Shown here: positions 36,047 to 45,548 of the stretch, piece after piece
How the letters are laid out: each line of letters opens with the position of its first letter
Numbering within the stretch: the stretch's first letter is position 1
NCBI GenBank assembly: GCA_900318645.1
Contig: ONLH01000003.1
Location: forward strand, 62,001-126,000
Length of the DNA stretch: 64,000 bases
Direction: 5' to 3'
Origin: an uncultured Prevotellaceae bacterium
GTDB taxonomy: Bacteria; Bacteroidota; Bacteroidia; Bacteroidales; Muribaculaceae
The notes under the pieces: generated by a model
Told to the model about the DNA's origin: nothing
Database searches by the model: none
What the model saw: the letters and a program-made list of their open reading frames with translations, nothing else
Translations under genes and position numbers: made by a program

Positions 36047-39040
36047 GTGAAGAAATCATTGCAAACCCTTGGGCTGTTGCTGGTGGCATTGCTGCCGGTG
36101 ACAATGAGTGCCCGTGATATTTTGGGCGATGTAAACCATGATGACCGTGTGAACATCAGCGACGTGACATCATTAATCTCCATTCTGCTGAACAGTGATG
36201 CAGAAACATCTGGCAACCCTAATGCCGATACCAATCGTGATGGTGTCATCACCATTGCCGACGTGACCGAATTGATTAACTATCTGTTGGGTGATGTTGA
36301 CCTAAACCCGTCAGTGACCGAGACCTTTGAGGTCAACGGCGTGAAGTTCACGATGGTAAAGGTCGAGGGTGGCACCTTCACGATGGGTGCGACCGCCGAG
36401 CAGGGCGACGAATATGAACCTGATGAGTTGCCGACCCATCAGGTGACGCTGTCGACCTACAGTATCGGTCAGACCGAGGTGACGCAGGAACTGTGGCAGG
36501 CCGTGATGGGAGATAATCCGAGCCATTTCGGTCGTGGCGATGAGAACAGGGGGCAGCTTCCTGTGGACCGAGTTTCATGGGTAACTTGCCAGGAATTTAT
36601 CGTTAGACTGAATGAGTTGACCGGAAGGAACTTCCGCCTGCCTACCGAGGCCGAGTGGGAATTTGCCGCCCGTGGCGGTAACCGCAGCCAGGGCTACAAG
36701 TATGCTGGCAGCAACACGCTGGATGATGTGGCATGGTATCAAGAGAATGCCATAAAAGAAAAGGAGAACAATAGGGTGGGTGTCCCTGATCCACTGCAGA
36801 CTACCAAGTACGTTGCGATGAAGCAGCCCAACGAGTTGGGGCTGTATGACATGAGCGGCAACGTCTGTGAAGCGTGCTATGATAGGTTTGGGGACTACAG
36901 CGGCACACCTCAGATTGATCCAGTAGGGGTTTCTTCAGCTACTTATGTAGTGTTCCGTGGGGGCGATTGCACCGACCCTGCCAGTGAATGTCGCGTGTCC
37001 AATAGGACAGAAGTGTGGTCGACAGATTTTTGGGCCTATGGTCTGCGTCTTGTCCTTGATGAGGAAGATAGTCCCAAATTCCGCACGTCCAAGAATGTTG
37101 TGCAGTTATTTATTGGCGAAAGCAAGACCGTCACCATGCTCAATGGTCATGGTTCCTATACTGTCACCGGAGGAGATAACAACGTGTTTAATAACATGGA
37201 TGATGACTGCTTGACAGTAACCGGCAAGGCCGAAGGCACTACTACTCTCTTTATCACAGATAATGCAACGGGAGTAACGACGACCCTGACAGCTATTGTT
37301 TATTTGGATAGTGAATTCGTTGGGGGACTCAGGATGGTAAAGGTCGAGGGAGGCACTTTCATGATGGGTGCAACAGCCGAGCAAGGCGATGATTATCAGC
37401 AGAACGAGCTGCCGGTCCATGAGGTGTCGGTGTCAAGTTTCTACATCAGCGAGACCGAGTTGCCGCAGGACCTGTGGTCGTTTTATCTGAGGGACCCGAG
37501 CCACTTCCACTTTAACCCCCCGATGGAGAAACCTAAGAGGGACAGCAAATCGGGCTATACCCCCTATGAGTATAATTATTACTTGATGGACTGCCCAGTG
37601 GAACGAATCTCTTGGTACGATTGTCAGAAGTTTATCGCCAGGTTGAACAAGAGGACTGGCCAGCACTTCCGCCTGCCCACCGAGGCTGAGTGGGAATATG
37701 CTGCCCGTGGCGGCAAATTTTGCCGCGGTTACAAGTACTCTGGCAGTGATTCTTTAGACGATTTTAATCATGAATGGAGAAGAACAATTCCCGTACCTTC
37801 AGGAAAGCCTAATGAGTTGGGACTGTCTAACATGAGTGACAACGTGATGGAATGGTGCCTGGATATGTACGGTGGCTACAGCAGTACAGCCCAGACCGAC
37901 CCGATAGGGCCTGTGGAGGGCACAAATCGTGTGGTACGAGGTGGAGCTTGGAATAGTGATGCCAGTGGCTACCGTGTGTCGAAACGTGAAGGCATACATC
38001 CTGACTTCTTGGCTGACTACCTGGGAATGCGTCTCGTTCTTGACGTGGAGGACAGCTCTAAGTTCCGTCTGAGCGAAACCGTCATGGAACTTCAAATGGG
38101 CACTAAACAGGAAGTCGATATCCTGAACGGTAATGGCCAGTATGAATACACTGTGGTTGAAGGTAGCGATAACGTATTTATTGATTTTGTTGATAATGAT
38201 ACTTTTATTGTGTACGCGCTAGTGTCTGGCACGGCCACCGTTCATGTTACCGATGTCAGCACTGGAGCTTCTACGGTCCTCGTTGTCGTTGTGCCTGAAG
38301 TTGAGCCTGTGACCGAGACGTTCACTGTAAATGGTGTGTCGTTCACAATGAAGGAAGTCCATGGCTTTCTGTTTACGATGGGTGCAAAAGATTCATGGGA
38401 CGACGTGAATGATAATGAGATGCCTGCTCATCTTGTGAAACTCTCAAGTTTCAACATTGGTGAGACCGAGGTTACACAAGCCTTGTGGCTGGCAGTGATG
38501 GGAAAAAACCCGAGCTATTTCTTGGGAGACCTGAATCGTCCCGTAGAGAACGTGTCCTGGAGTGATTGCCAGGAGTTTATCACTAAGTTGAACGCATTGA
38601 CGGGCCGTCAGTTCCGTCTGCCGACCGAGGCGGAGTGGGAGTATGCAGCTTGTGGTGCTTGCCAACATGATGAATATACCGATCATGGTCGCATGTATGC
38701 AGGTGGTGGCTGGATTGAGCAGTTGGCTTGGTATTACGACAACAGCTATGCCGTGGGCATGGGAAGTAATGATTATGGCACTCATCCCGTGGGTACCAAG
38801 CAATCCAACAGTCTAGGCCTTTACGACATGTCTGGCAATGTGTGGGAGTGGTGTCAGGACAGGTACGGTGCCTACAGTAGTGAGCTCCAAATCAACCCGA
38901 CGGGTCCTGCCACGGGTTCTTATCGTGTGATTCGTGGCGGCAGCTGGTGCAACTCTGCCAAGTATTGCCGTGTAGCTTGCCGCAACTACAACGAACCGGA
39001 CTATGCCGAGTACCATGTCGGCCTCCGATTGGCGCTTTAA
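36047..39040 (+). CDS. Secreted protein with N-terminal dockerin pair and three FGE/SUMF1-fold domains
   Basis: The 997-residue protein starts at a GTG (36047); no in-frame ATG gives the signal peptide (1-22). Two dockerin repeats follow directly (about 27-82), an unusual N-terminal placement. Three formylglycine-generating-enzyme-fold domains then lie at about 96-335, 424-670 and 760-997, joined by small Ig-like modules. Each has the (R)LPTEAEWE motif and a W/C-rich GNVWEWC-type motif, which is intact only in the third (SGNVWEWCQDRYG); the others read SGNVCEACYD and SDNVMEWCLD. The FGE catalytic cysteine pair is not in its canonical spacing (KYCRVACR in domain 3), so these are probably binding or structural domains rather than sulfatase activators. 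Domain 2 is the most diverged. Confidence 0.85.
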   Translation: MKKSLQTLGLLLVALLPVTMSARDILGDVNHDDRVNISDVTSLISILLNSDAETSGNPNADTNRDGVITIADVTELINYLLGDVDLNPSVTETFEVNGVKFTMVKVEGGTFTMGATAEQGDEYEPDELPTHQVTLSTYSIGQTEVTQELWQAVMGDNPSHFGRGDENRGQLPVDRVSWVTCQEFIVRLNELTGRNFRLPTEAEWEFAARGGNRSQGYKYAGSNTLDDVAWYQENAIKEKENNRVGVPDPLQTTKYVAMKQPNELGLYDMSGNVCEACYDRFGDYSGTPQIDPVGVSSATYVVFRGGDCTDPASECRVSNRTEVWSTDFWAYGLRLVLDEEDSPKFRTSKNVVQLFIGESKTVTMLNGHGSYTVTGGDNNVFNNMDDDCLTVTGKAEGTTTLFITDNATGVTTTLTAIVYLDSEFVGGLRMVKVEGGTFMMGATAEQGDDYQQNELPVHEVSVSSFYISETELPQDLWSFYLRDPSHFHFNPPMEKPKRDSKSGYTPYEYNYYLMDCPVERISWYDCQKFIARLNKRTGQHFRLPTEAEWEYAARGGKFCRGYKYSGSDSLDDFNHEWRRTIPVPSGKPNELGLSNMSDNVMEWCLDMYGGYSSTAQTDPIGPVEGTNRVVRGGAWNSDASGYRVSKREGIHPDFLADYLGMRLVLDVEDSSKFRLSETVMELQMGTKQEVDILNGNGQYEYTVVEGSDNVFIDFVDNDTFIVYALVSGTATVHVTDVSTGASTVLVVVVPEVEPVTETFTVNGVSFTMKEVHGFLFTMGAKDSWDDVNDNEMPAHLVKLSSFNIGETEVTQALWLAVMGKNPSYFLGDLNRPVENVSWSDCQEFITKLNALTGRQFRLPTEAEWEYAACGACQHDEYTDHGRMYAGGGWIEQLAWYYDNSYAVGMGSNDYGTHPVGTKQSNSLGLYDMSGNVWEWCQDRYGAYSSELQINPTGPATGSYRVIRGGSWCNSAKYCRVACRNYNEPDYAEYHVGLRLAL

Positions 39041-39071
39041 GTTCTCCCTTTAAAAGAGAATGAATCAATAA

Positions 39072-39108
39072 GAAACGAGGGTGGATGACGAGTCCCCCTC
39101 GTTTTCTT
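39072..39108 (+). terminator. Terminator before the suf operon
   Basis: GAAACGAGGG (39072-39081) pairs with CCCTCGTTTTC (39096-39106), with a T-rich 3' side (GTTTTCTTT). Confidence 0.75.
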
Positions 39109-39185
39109 TATGCGAGTCAAACTCAAGATGGACCAACTATCAATAATAACAGCCCAACAATTAGGTTAATAACGGGATTTTTTTG

Positions 39186-39193
39186 TAATTTTG
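39186..39193 (+). promoter_or_regulatory. Promoter -7 box of the suf operon
   Basis: TAATTTTG lies 36 bases before the sufB ATG. Confidence 0.55.
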
Positions 39194-39228
39194 CGGGCTC
39201 AAACCGTAGAGGTAACCATTAATAACTC

Positions 39229-40689
39229 ATGAAAGAGACCGAGAAACCCGAGAAAGGGAATCAGATTATAGAAGAAGCGGCACAAGCCGAGTACAAGTAC
39301 GGCTTTGTGACCGATATCGAGACCGAGGTCATCCCCAAGGGACTTGACGAGGATGTGGTGCGCCGCATCTCGGCCTTGAAAGGTGAGCCCGAGTGGCTGC
39401 TGGATTTCCGCCTGAAGGCTTATCGCCACTGGCTGACGCTGAAGGCTCCCACGTGGGGCCATGTGCATGTGCCCGAAATTGACTATCAGGCCATCAGTTA
39501 CTATGCCGCCCCGCGCAAGCTGAAAAAAGGCGGTGTCGAGGACATTGACCCCGAGTTGAAGAAGACCTTCGACAAGTTGGGTATCCCCCTGGAGGAACAG
39601 TTGCGCCTGAGCGGCATGGCTGTTGATGCTGTGATGGACAGCGTGAGCGTCAAGACGACCTATCGTGAGCGCCTAGCCGAGCTGGGTGTCATCTTCTGTT
39701 CCATCAGCGAGGCCGTAAAGGACTACCCTGACCTGGTGCGTAAGTACCTGGGCAAGGTGGTGCCTTATACCGACAATTTCTACGCAGCGCTGAACTCGGC
39801 AGTCTTCAGTGACGGCTCGTTTGTCTATATTCCTAAGGGCGTGCGTTGCCCGATGGAACTGTCCACCTACTTCCGTATCAATGCGGCACAGACAGGTCAG
39901 TTTGAGCGAACGCTCATCGTGGCTGATGACGATGCCTACGTTTCCTATCTGGAAGGTTGTACTGCCCCCATGCGTGACGAGAATCAGCTGCACGCCGCCA
40001 TCGTCGAGATTATCGTTGAGGACCGTGCCGAGGTCAAGTACAGCACCGTCCAGAACTGGTATCCTGGCGATAAGGATGGTAAGGGCGGTATCTACAACCT
40101 GGTGACCAAGCGCGGCCTGTGCCGTGGCGACCACAGCAAGTTGTCGTGGACCCAGGTCGAGACTGGTAGTGCCATCACATGGAAATACCCGAGCTGCGTG
40201 CTCAAGGGGGACCATTCTGTTGGTGAATTCTACAGCGTGGCCCTGACCAACAACTGGCAAGAGGCTGACACGGGCACCAAGATGATCCACCTGGGCAAAA
40301 ACAGCACGAGCACCATCGTGAGCAAGGGCATCAGTGCCGGACATAGCCAGAACAGCTATCGCGGTATGGTCAAGATTGCCCCCAAGGCGACCGGTTGCCG
40401 CAACTTCACCCAGTGTGACAGTCTGCTGCTGAGCGATACCAGTGGCGCCCACACCTTCCCCGTCATCGAGGTGGGTAACGACACGTCGGTGGTCGAACAC
40501 GAGGCAACGACGAGCAAAATCAACGAGGATCAGATTTTCTACTGCAACCAGCGCGGCATCCCGACCGAGGACGCTGTGGGACTCATCGTCAACGGCTATG
40601 CCAAGGAGGTCATGGCCAAGTTGCCGATGGAGTTTGCTGTCGAAGCCCAGAAACTGCTCAGCATCTCGCTCGAGGGCAGCGTGGGATGA
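39229..40689 (+). CDS. sufB: Fe-S cluster assembly scaffold SufB
   Basis: The 486-residue protein belongs to the SufBCD complex that builds Fe-S clusters. Family signatures include [48 protein letters not shown]-like segment [20 protein letters not shown], and the C-terminal [19 protein letters not shown]. It is first of a sufB-C-D-S operon with a promoter at 39186-39193. A gap of 66 bases to sufC contains period-7 repeats. Confidence 0.96.
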   Translation: MKETEKPEKGNQIIEEAAQAEYKYGFVTDIETEVIPKGLDEDVVRRISALKGEPEWLLDFRLKAYRHWLTLKAPTWGHVHVPEIDYQAISYYAAPRKLKKGGVEDIDPELKKTFDKLGIPLEEQLRLSGMAVDAVMDSVSVKTTYRERLAELGVIFCSISEAVKDYPDLVRKYLGKVVPYTDNFYAALNSAVFSDGSFVYIPKGVRCPMELSTYFRINAAQTGQFERTLIVADDDAYVSYLEGCTAPMRDENQLHAAIVEIIVEDRAEVKYSTVQNWYPGDKDGKGGIYNLVTKRGLCRGDHSKLSWTQVETGSAITWKYPSCVLKGDHSVGEFYSVALTNNWQEADTGTKMIHLGKNSTSTIVSKGISAGHSQNSYRGMVKIAPKATGCRNFTQCDSLLLSDTSGAHTFPVIEVGNDTSVVEHEATTSKINEDQIFYCNQRGIPTEDAVGLIVNGYAKEVMAKLPMEFAVEAQKLLSISLEGSVG

Positions 40690-40696
40690 TTTTTAG

Positions 40697-40728
40697 TGAG
40701 GAGTTAGGAGTTAGAAGTGAGGAGTTGA
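40697..40728. repeat. Period-7 GAGTTAG repeat between sufB and sufC
   Basis: Units GAGGAGTTAGGAGTTAGAAG and variants recur every 7 bases within an operon-internal gap. Confidence 0.8.
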
Positions 40729-40755
40729 AATAACAAAAACGAGATATAACAAATT

Positions 40756-41514
40756 ATGTTAGTAATTAAGGATTTACGGGCATCAATAGAGGATAAACAG
40801 ATTTTGAAGGGCATCAACTTGACCGTTAAGCCCGGTGAGGTGCATGCCATCATGGGACCTAACGGCTCGGGCAAGAGCACCCTAAGCGCCGTGCTCACAG
40901 GCAATCCCGCCTATACCGTGACTGGCGGCAGCGTGGAGTTTTACGGCAAGGACTTGCTGGCTCTCTCTCCTGAGGACCGCGCCCACGAAGGTCTGTTCTT
41001 GAGTTTCCAGTATCCCGTCGAGATTCCTGGCGTGTCGATGGTCAACTTCATGCGTACCGCCTTGAACGAGAAGCGCAAATACTTCGGTCAGGAACCGCTG
41101 AGTGCCGCCGACTTCCTGAAGTTGATGCGTGAGAAGCGCAGCATCGTGCAGCTTGACAACAAGCTTGCCTCGCGTGCTGTCAATGAGGGTTTCTCGGGTG
41201 GTGAGAAGAAGCGCAACGAGATTTTCCAGATGGCGATGCTTGAGCCCAAGCTGAGCATTCTCGACGAGACCGACAGCGGCCTTGACATCGATGCCTTGCG
41301 CATCGTTGCCAGCGGTGTGAACACGCTCAAGAGCAAGGACAACGCCACTATCGTCATCACCCACTATCAGCGTCTGCTGGACTACATCAAGCCCGACTTT
41401 GTACATGTCCTGTACAAGGGACGCATCGTCATGAGTGCCGGTCCCGAGTTGGCACTTGAGCTTGAGGAGAAGGGTTATGACTGGATCAAGGAACAAGTCG
41501 ATTCACAGCAATAA
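40756..41514 (+). CDS. sufC: Fe-S cluster assembly ATPase SufC
   Basis: The 252-residue ABC-type ATPase has Walker [10 protein letters not shown] (about 35-43), the SufC-typical signature [14 protein letters not shown], Walker [16 protein letters not shown] and the switch histidine in VITHYQRLL. It energises the SufBD scaffold. It is followed after 6 bases by sufD. Confidence 0.97.
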   Translation: MLVIKDLRASIEDKQILKGINLTVKPGEVHAIMGPNGSGKSTLSAVLTGNPAYTVTGGSVEFYGKDLLALSPEDRAHEGLFLSFQYPVEIPGVSMVNFMRTALNEKRKYFGQEPLSAADFLKLMREKRSIVQLDNKLASRAVNEGFSGGEKKRNEIFQMAMLEPKLSILDETDSGLDIDALRIVASGVNTLKSKDNATIVITHYQRLLDYIKPDFVHVLYKGRIVMSAGPELALELEEKGYDWIKEQVDSQQ

Positions 41515-41520
41515 GGACAG

Positions 41521-42870
41521 ATGAACGCGCTCAAGCAATATATCGACCTGTATGATGAGAACCGTGAGCTCATCGAGCAACAGTCTCCCGCGCTGCTGAA
41601 CAAGCTGCGCCAGGATGCTCGCACTCAGTTGAATGACGCCCGCCTGCCACGCAAGGGCAGCGAGGATTATGAGGCGACCGATCTGGAGGCTGTGTTCTCT
41701 CATGACTATGGCGTGAACGTGAACAGGTTACCCTTCGACGCCGACCCTGGCGAGACGTTCCACTGTGATGTTCCCAACATGAGCACCTGCCTGTACTACA
41801 GTAGCAATGATGCTTTCCACAGCAGCCCAACCGCCGAGCGCAACATCGGCCAGGTGGTGGTATTGCCCTTCAGTATGGCAGCCGTGGATTATCCTGAGCT
41901 GATGTCGGCCTACTATGGCAAGTTGGCACATCTGAAAGATCCCACCGTTGCGCTCAACAGTCTGTTGGTGCAGGATGGTCTTTTCATCTATGTTCCTGAT
42001 GGGGTCATTCCCGAACGTCCCATCCAGCTGGTGAATATCTTCAATGCTGCCCTCGACATGATGGTGCAGCGTCGCCTGCTCATTGTCGTGGGCAAGAATG
42101 CCGCCCTCAAGCTGCTCTCGTGTGACCACACCCAATGTCCCGACTACCGCTACCTGAACAACCAGGTGGTGGAGATTGTCGCTATGCAGGGCAGTACTGT
42201 CGATTACTATGATATGGAAGAGAGCACACCGCAGACCAACCGCGTGTCGTCTATCTATGTGGAACAGCATGAGGGAAGTAATGTGCTCATCGACGGCATC
42301 ACGCTTATCAATGGATTTACCCGCAACAATTACCATGTTGAGGTCAATGGCGAGCATGCCGAGACCCATCTGCTGGGCATGACCATTGCCAGTGGCGAGC
42401 AGCATGTGGACAGCCACACCTTCATCAGCCACAATGCACCTCGTTGCCACAGCAACGAGATGTTCAAGTATGTGCTCAACGACAATGCTGTTGGCGCTTT
42501 CGCTGGTAAAATCCTGGTGCAGCCCAACTGCCCGCGTGTCGAGGCCTATCAGGGCAACCGCAACCTGTGTGGAGCACCGACTGCCAAGATGTACACCAAG
42601 CCGCAACTTGAGATTTACACCGACGATGTGATGTGTTCCCACGGTTCGGCTGTAGGTCAGCTTGACGAGGATGCGCTGTTCTATATGCGTACCCGCGGCA
42701 TCGGTATTGATGAGGCGCGTCGCCTGTTGATGCAGGCCTTTGTCGCCGATGTCATCGACGGTGTGCGTCTTGACGCCCTCAAGGACCGCCTGCACTTCCT
42801 GGTAGAGAAACGCTTCGCCGGAACGTTGAGCAATTGCGCTGGCTGTATGGCAGCCTGCAAGAAAAACTAG
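41521..42870 (+). CDS. sufD: Fe-S cluster assembly protein SufD
   Basis: The 449-residue protein is the SufB-related partner in the SufBCD complex. It shows the SufB/D core repeats of right-handed beta-helix, with NNYHVEVNGEHAETHLLG and the C-terminal motif HGSAVGQLDEDALFYMRTRG. It ends in GCMAACKKN, a cysteine-containing tail. Only 6 bases separate it from sufC; 88 bases of CTAGA repeats separate it from sufS. Confidence 0.95.
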   Translation: MNALKQYIDLYDENRELIEQQSPALLNKLRQDARTQLNDARLPRKGSEDYEATDLEAVFSHDYGVNVNRLPFDADPGETFHCDVPNMSTCLYYSSNDAFHSSPTAERNIGQVVVLPFSMAAVDYPELMSAYYGKLAHLKDPTVALNSLLVQDGLFIYVPDGVIPERPIQLVNIFNAALDMMVQRRLLIVVGKNAALKLLSCDHTQCPDYRYLNNQVVEIVAMQGSTVDYYDMEESTPQTNRVSSIYVEQHEGSNVLIDGITLINGFTRNNYHVEVNGEHAETHLLGMTIASGEQHVDSHTFISHNAPRCHSNEMFKYVLNDNAVGAFAGKILVQPNCPRVEAYQGNRNLCGAPTAKMYTKPQLEIYTDDVMCSHGSAVGQLDEDALFYMRTRGIGIDEARRLLMQAFVADVIDGVRLDALKDRLHFLVEKRFAGTLSNCAGCMAACKKN

Positions 42871-42928
42871 AAATTCTAGACTATCCTAGAACATCTAGAC
42901 TTTCTAGATAATCTAGAGCATCCAGAAA
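42870..42928. repeat. CTAGA repeat between sufD and sufS
   Basis: Six CTAGA/CCAGA units at 9-11 base spacing lie within the operon. Confidence 0.88.
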
Positions 42929-42958
42929 CTAGGAACAAATAACTGGAAACAAAGAAAT

Positions 42959-44170
42959 ATGGACATCAACAAGATACGTGAGGATTATCCCATCCTGCAA
43001 CGCCAGATTGAGGGCCGCCCGCTCGTCTATCTCGACAATGCGGCGACGTCCCAGACGCCTCGTCCCGTTGTGGAGGCCATTGACCGGATGTACTACCACT
43101 ACAAGGCCAATGTGCACCGTGGCGTCCACACCCTCTCGCAGGAAGCGACCGACCTCGTGGAACAGACGCGTGAAAAGGTGCGTAGTTTCATCAACGCCGG
43201 CAGCATCGAGGAGGTGATTTTCACTCGTGGCACCACCGAGGGCATCAACCTCGTGGCATCGTCTTTCGGCCAGATGCTGGAGAACGGTGATGAAATTATC
43301 GTCACTGTGATGGAGCATCACAGCAATATCGTGCCCTGGCAACTCATCGGGCAGCGCAAGCGAGTGACCCTGCGTGTTGTGCCCATCGACGATAGCGGTC
43401 AGGTGGATATGCAGTCCTATGAGGATCTGTTCAGCGACAGTACACGCTTTGTCGCTCTCGCTCATGTGTCTAATGTGTTGGGAACGGTCAATCCTGTCAA
43501 GGAGATGATTGCCATTGCCCATCGTCATGGCGTTCCTGTGCTTATTGACGGTGCTCAGGCCGCTCCCCACGTCAAGGTTGATGTGAAGGATCTGGATTGC
43601 GACTTCTACGCTTTCTCGAGCCACAAGATGTATGGTCCCGCTGGCGTGGGCATCCTCTATGGCAAACGTTACTGGCTGGACAAGATGCCACCCTATCAAG
43701 GCGGTGGCGAGATGATTGGGCAGGTATCCTTTGAACGTACTACCTTTGCAGCACTGCCGTTCAAGTTCGAGGCGGGCACGCCTGACTTTGTTGATATTGC
43801 CGCCTTCGGAGCAGCCATCGACTATATCCAGGGCTTGGGCATCGACAACATCGCTGCCCATGAGCATGAGCTGCTCACTGCTGCTGTCGATGGCTTGAAG
43901 ACGATTGACGGCATTCGTCTGTTCGGCACCGCACCCGGCAAGAGTGGGGTGGTGTCGTTCCTGGTAGGAAATATCAGCAGCTATGACATGGGCCTGCTGC
44001 TTGACAAGTTGGGCATCGCCGTTCGTACGGGTCATCACTGTGCTCAACCGCTGATGGCGCGCTATGGCGTGACCGGCATGGTGCGTGCATCGTTCGCCGT
44101 CTATAATACACTTGACGAGGTTGCCGCCTTTGTTGCCGCCACTCGTCGTGTCGCCACCATGCTGCAATAG
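42959..44170 (+). CDS. sufS: Cysteine desulfurase SufS
   Basis: The 403-residue PLP enzyme mobilises sulfur from cysteine for Fe-S assembly. PLP-binding Lys223 is in the motif SSHKMYGPAGVG, and the persulfide-forming Cys361 is in RTGHHCAQP. The start MDINKIREDYPILQRQIEGR is typical of the SufS/CsdA group. It is the last gene of the suf operon. No SufE or SufU partner is visible in the window. Confidence 0.96.
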   Translation: MDINKIREDYPILQRQIEGRPLVYLDNAATSQTPRPVVEAIDRMYYHYKANVHRGVHTLSQEATDLVEQTREKVRSFINAGSIEEVIFTRGTTEGINLVASSFGQMLENGDEIIVTVMEHHSNIVPWQLIGQRKRVTLRVVPIDDSGQVDMQSYEDLFSDSTRFVALAHVSNVLGTVNPVKEMIAIAHRHGVPVLIDGAQAAPHVKVDVKDLDCDFYAFSSHKMYGPAGVGILYGKRYWLDKMPPYQGGGEMIGQVSFERTTFAALPFKFEAGTPDFVDIAAFGAAIDYIQGLGIDNIAAHEHELLTAAVDGLKTIDGIRLFGTAPGKSGVVSFLVGNISSYDMGLLLDKLGIAVRTGHHCAQPLMARYGVTGMVRASFAVYNTLDEVAAFVAATRRVATMLQ

Positions 44171-44200
44171 ATCGCGCAGAACATATATCATAACAAAGAG

Positions 44201-44230
44201 AAAAGACAGGGTTCACATCCTGTCTTTTCC
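44201..44230 (+). terminator. Terminator of the suf operon
   Basis: AAAAGACAGG (44201-44210) pairs perfectly with CCTGTCTTTT (44219-44228). The rest of the 44231-44465 gap is AT-rich with no gene seen. Confidence 0.85.
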
Positions 44231-44465
44231 TGTCTAAGTGTTCTGAAGCCTATAGAAACTTTTAACTAAACCCAAATGCTCATGGTATAGATTGATGAAA
44301 TCCTATCATAATTATTAACTATAAAACCTTGATTCATTTTGTGTGAAGGCAAAATTAAATCATTATACCGAACAATCCAATTATTTTCTACTAATCGGCA
44401 TTATTTATCGGTAAAACAGAAAAACGATGGAGGAATCCTACTAAGGGCGGTAGGGGTGTGTTGAA

Positions 44466-45449
44466 TTACGGTCGTGGTTGGTAATTACGGCCGATAACAG
44501 AACAGAGGACATTGCGCCCCATGAATGACGCGATGATGCCATATTTGTTCTTGCGTCTGACGTTCTTGTCCATCAGGCAACCCCAGCGCAGTCGTTTGAT
44601 GCCCCGCCAGCACCGGTCTTGTAATTGCTGGTGGTCGCTCGCCTTGTCTTGGCTGCTCAACAGCAGGATGTTGAAGTAGGCGCTCAACAGGCGACTGCGT
44701 ACGGCCTTAAGGTACTTTTGGTCGCGCTGTTCCATGGTTTTTTCCAAGTCTTCACAGATGTCAAGCACATCGGCTCTCTTGGGTGAGAACGCACCCAGGA
44801 TACTGCTCTGGCGCTGGCGGTAGCCATAGAGTGTGTAGTTGATTTTAGCCACCCGTCCGCACTTGAGCATTAACGGGTAGATGATGGCAAGGTCTTCATA
44901 ATTCTGTCCGACAGGATAGCGGATTTCCTCGAACAAAGATGCCTCATAGAGGCGACCCCATGCCGAGTGGGTAAGTCCTTGCTGATAAAAGATCCTGAAC
45001 AATGCATGATGCTGGGGAATGCGTATTGGCGATGGCTGATCCGATTGTTGGGGCCATGCCGGTTCCCCATCCTCGTCAAATGGGGTGTAATTGCCCACGA
45101 CAATGCTGGCCTGGCTCTTGCCTAAGGCTTCTTTCATTACCTTGATGGCCGAGGGGTGCAGCACGTCGTCACTGTCCACCATCGTCACCATTTCGCCCTG
45201 CATCACGTCAAGTGCAGCGTTGCGGGCTGCAGAAAGGCCACCGTTGGGCTGATGGATGACGCGGATGCGTTTATCACGTTCAGCCCAACGGTCGCACTTC
45301 TCGCCGCTGCCGTCGGTGCTGCCGTCGTCCACAACGAGGATTTCAAGATTGCGGTAACTCTGGCCCACAATGCTATCCAAGCATTGGTCCAGATACCTCT
45401 CCACGTTATAGACAGGCACGATGACCGATATCAGCGGCTCAGTAATCAT
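44466..45449 (-). CDS. Glycosyltransferase family 2 protein
   Basis: This roughly 327-residue GT-A glycosyltransferase has the N-terminal ISVIVPVYNVERYLDQCLDS, the nucleotide-binding VVDDGSTDGSG, NGGLSAARNAALD and the metal-binding DSDD (TMVDSDDVLHP). It transfers a sugar from a nucleotide donor to an acceptor such as an O-antigen or exopolysaccharide. I prefer the ATG at 45449 (MITEPLISV); an upstream ATG at 45473 overlaps the edge of the CTATAG array. The basic C-terminus has no membrane segment. It lies about 100 bases downstream of cysS on the same strand, the gap being filled by that array. Confidence 0.88.
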   Translation of the reverse strand: MITEPLISVIVPVYNVERYLDQCLDSIVGQSYRNLEILVVDDGSTDGSGEKCDRWAERDKRIRVIHQPNGGLSAARNAALDVMQGEMVTMVDSDDVLHPSAIKVMKEALGKSQASIVVGNYTPFDEDGEPAWPQQSDQPSPIRIPQHHALFRIFYQQGLTHSAWGRLYEASLFEEIRYPVGQNYEDLAIIYPLMLKCGRVAKINYTLYGYRQRQSSILGAFSPKRADVLDICEDLEKTMEQRDQKYLKAVRSRLLSAYFNILLLSSQDKASDHQQLQDRCWRGIKRLRWGCLMDKNVRRKNKYGIIASFMGRNVLCSVIGRNYQPRP

Positions 45450-45455
45450 TCTCTC

Positions 45456-45540
45456 ATATAGAAGCGATAGCAACTATAGTATCTATAGTATCTATAGTAT
45501 CTATAGTGTCTATAGTGTCTATAGTATCTATAGTTGCTAT
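45456..45540. repeat. CTATAG period-9 tandem array
   Basis: At least six CTATAGTAT/CTATAGTGT units repeat exactly every 9 bases, flanked by diverged copies. The unit contains the 6-base palindrome CTATAG. It lies between cysS and the glycosyltransferase gene. Confidence 0.92.
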
Positions 45541-45548
45541 GTCTCAGA

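Noticed and set aside
42929-44191. Long minus-strand frame opposite sufS
   Set aside because: It is the antisense reading of a conserved gene. Codon bias in GC-rich genes often leaves such frames open.
44231-44465. Small gene or RNA between sufS and the glycosyltransferase gene
   Set aside because: The gap is AT-rich, with no frame, hairpin or promoter that serves either neighbour.
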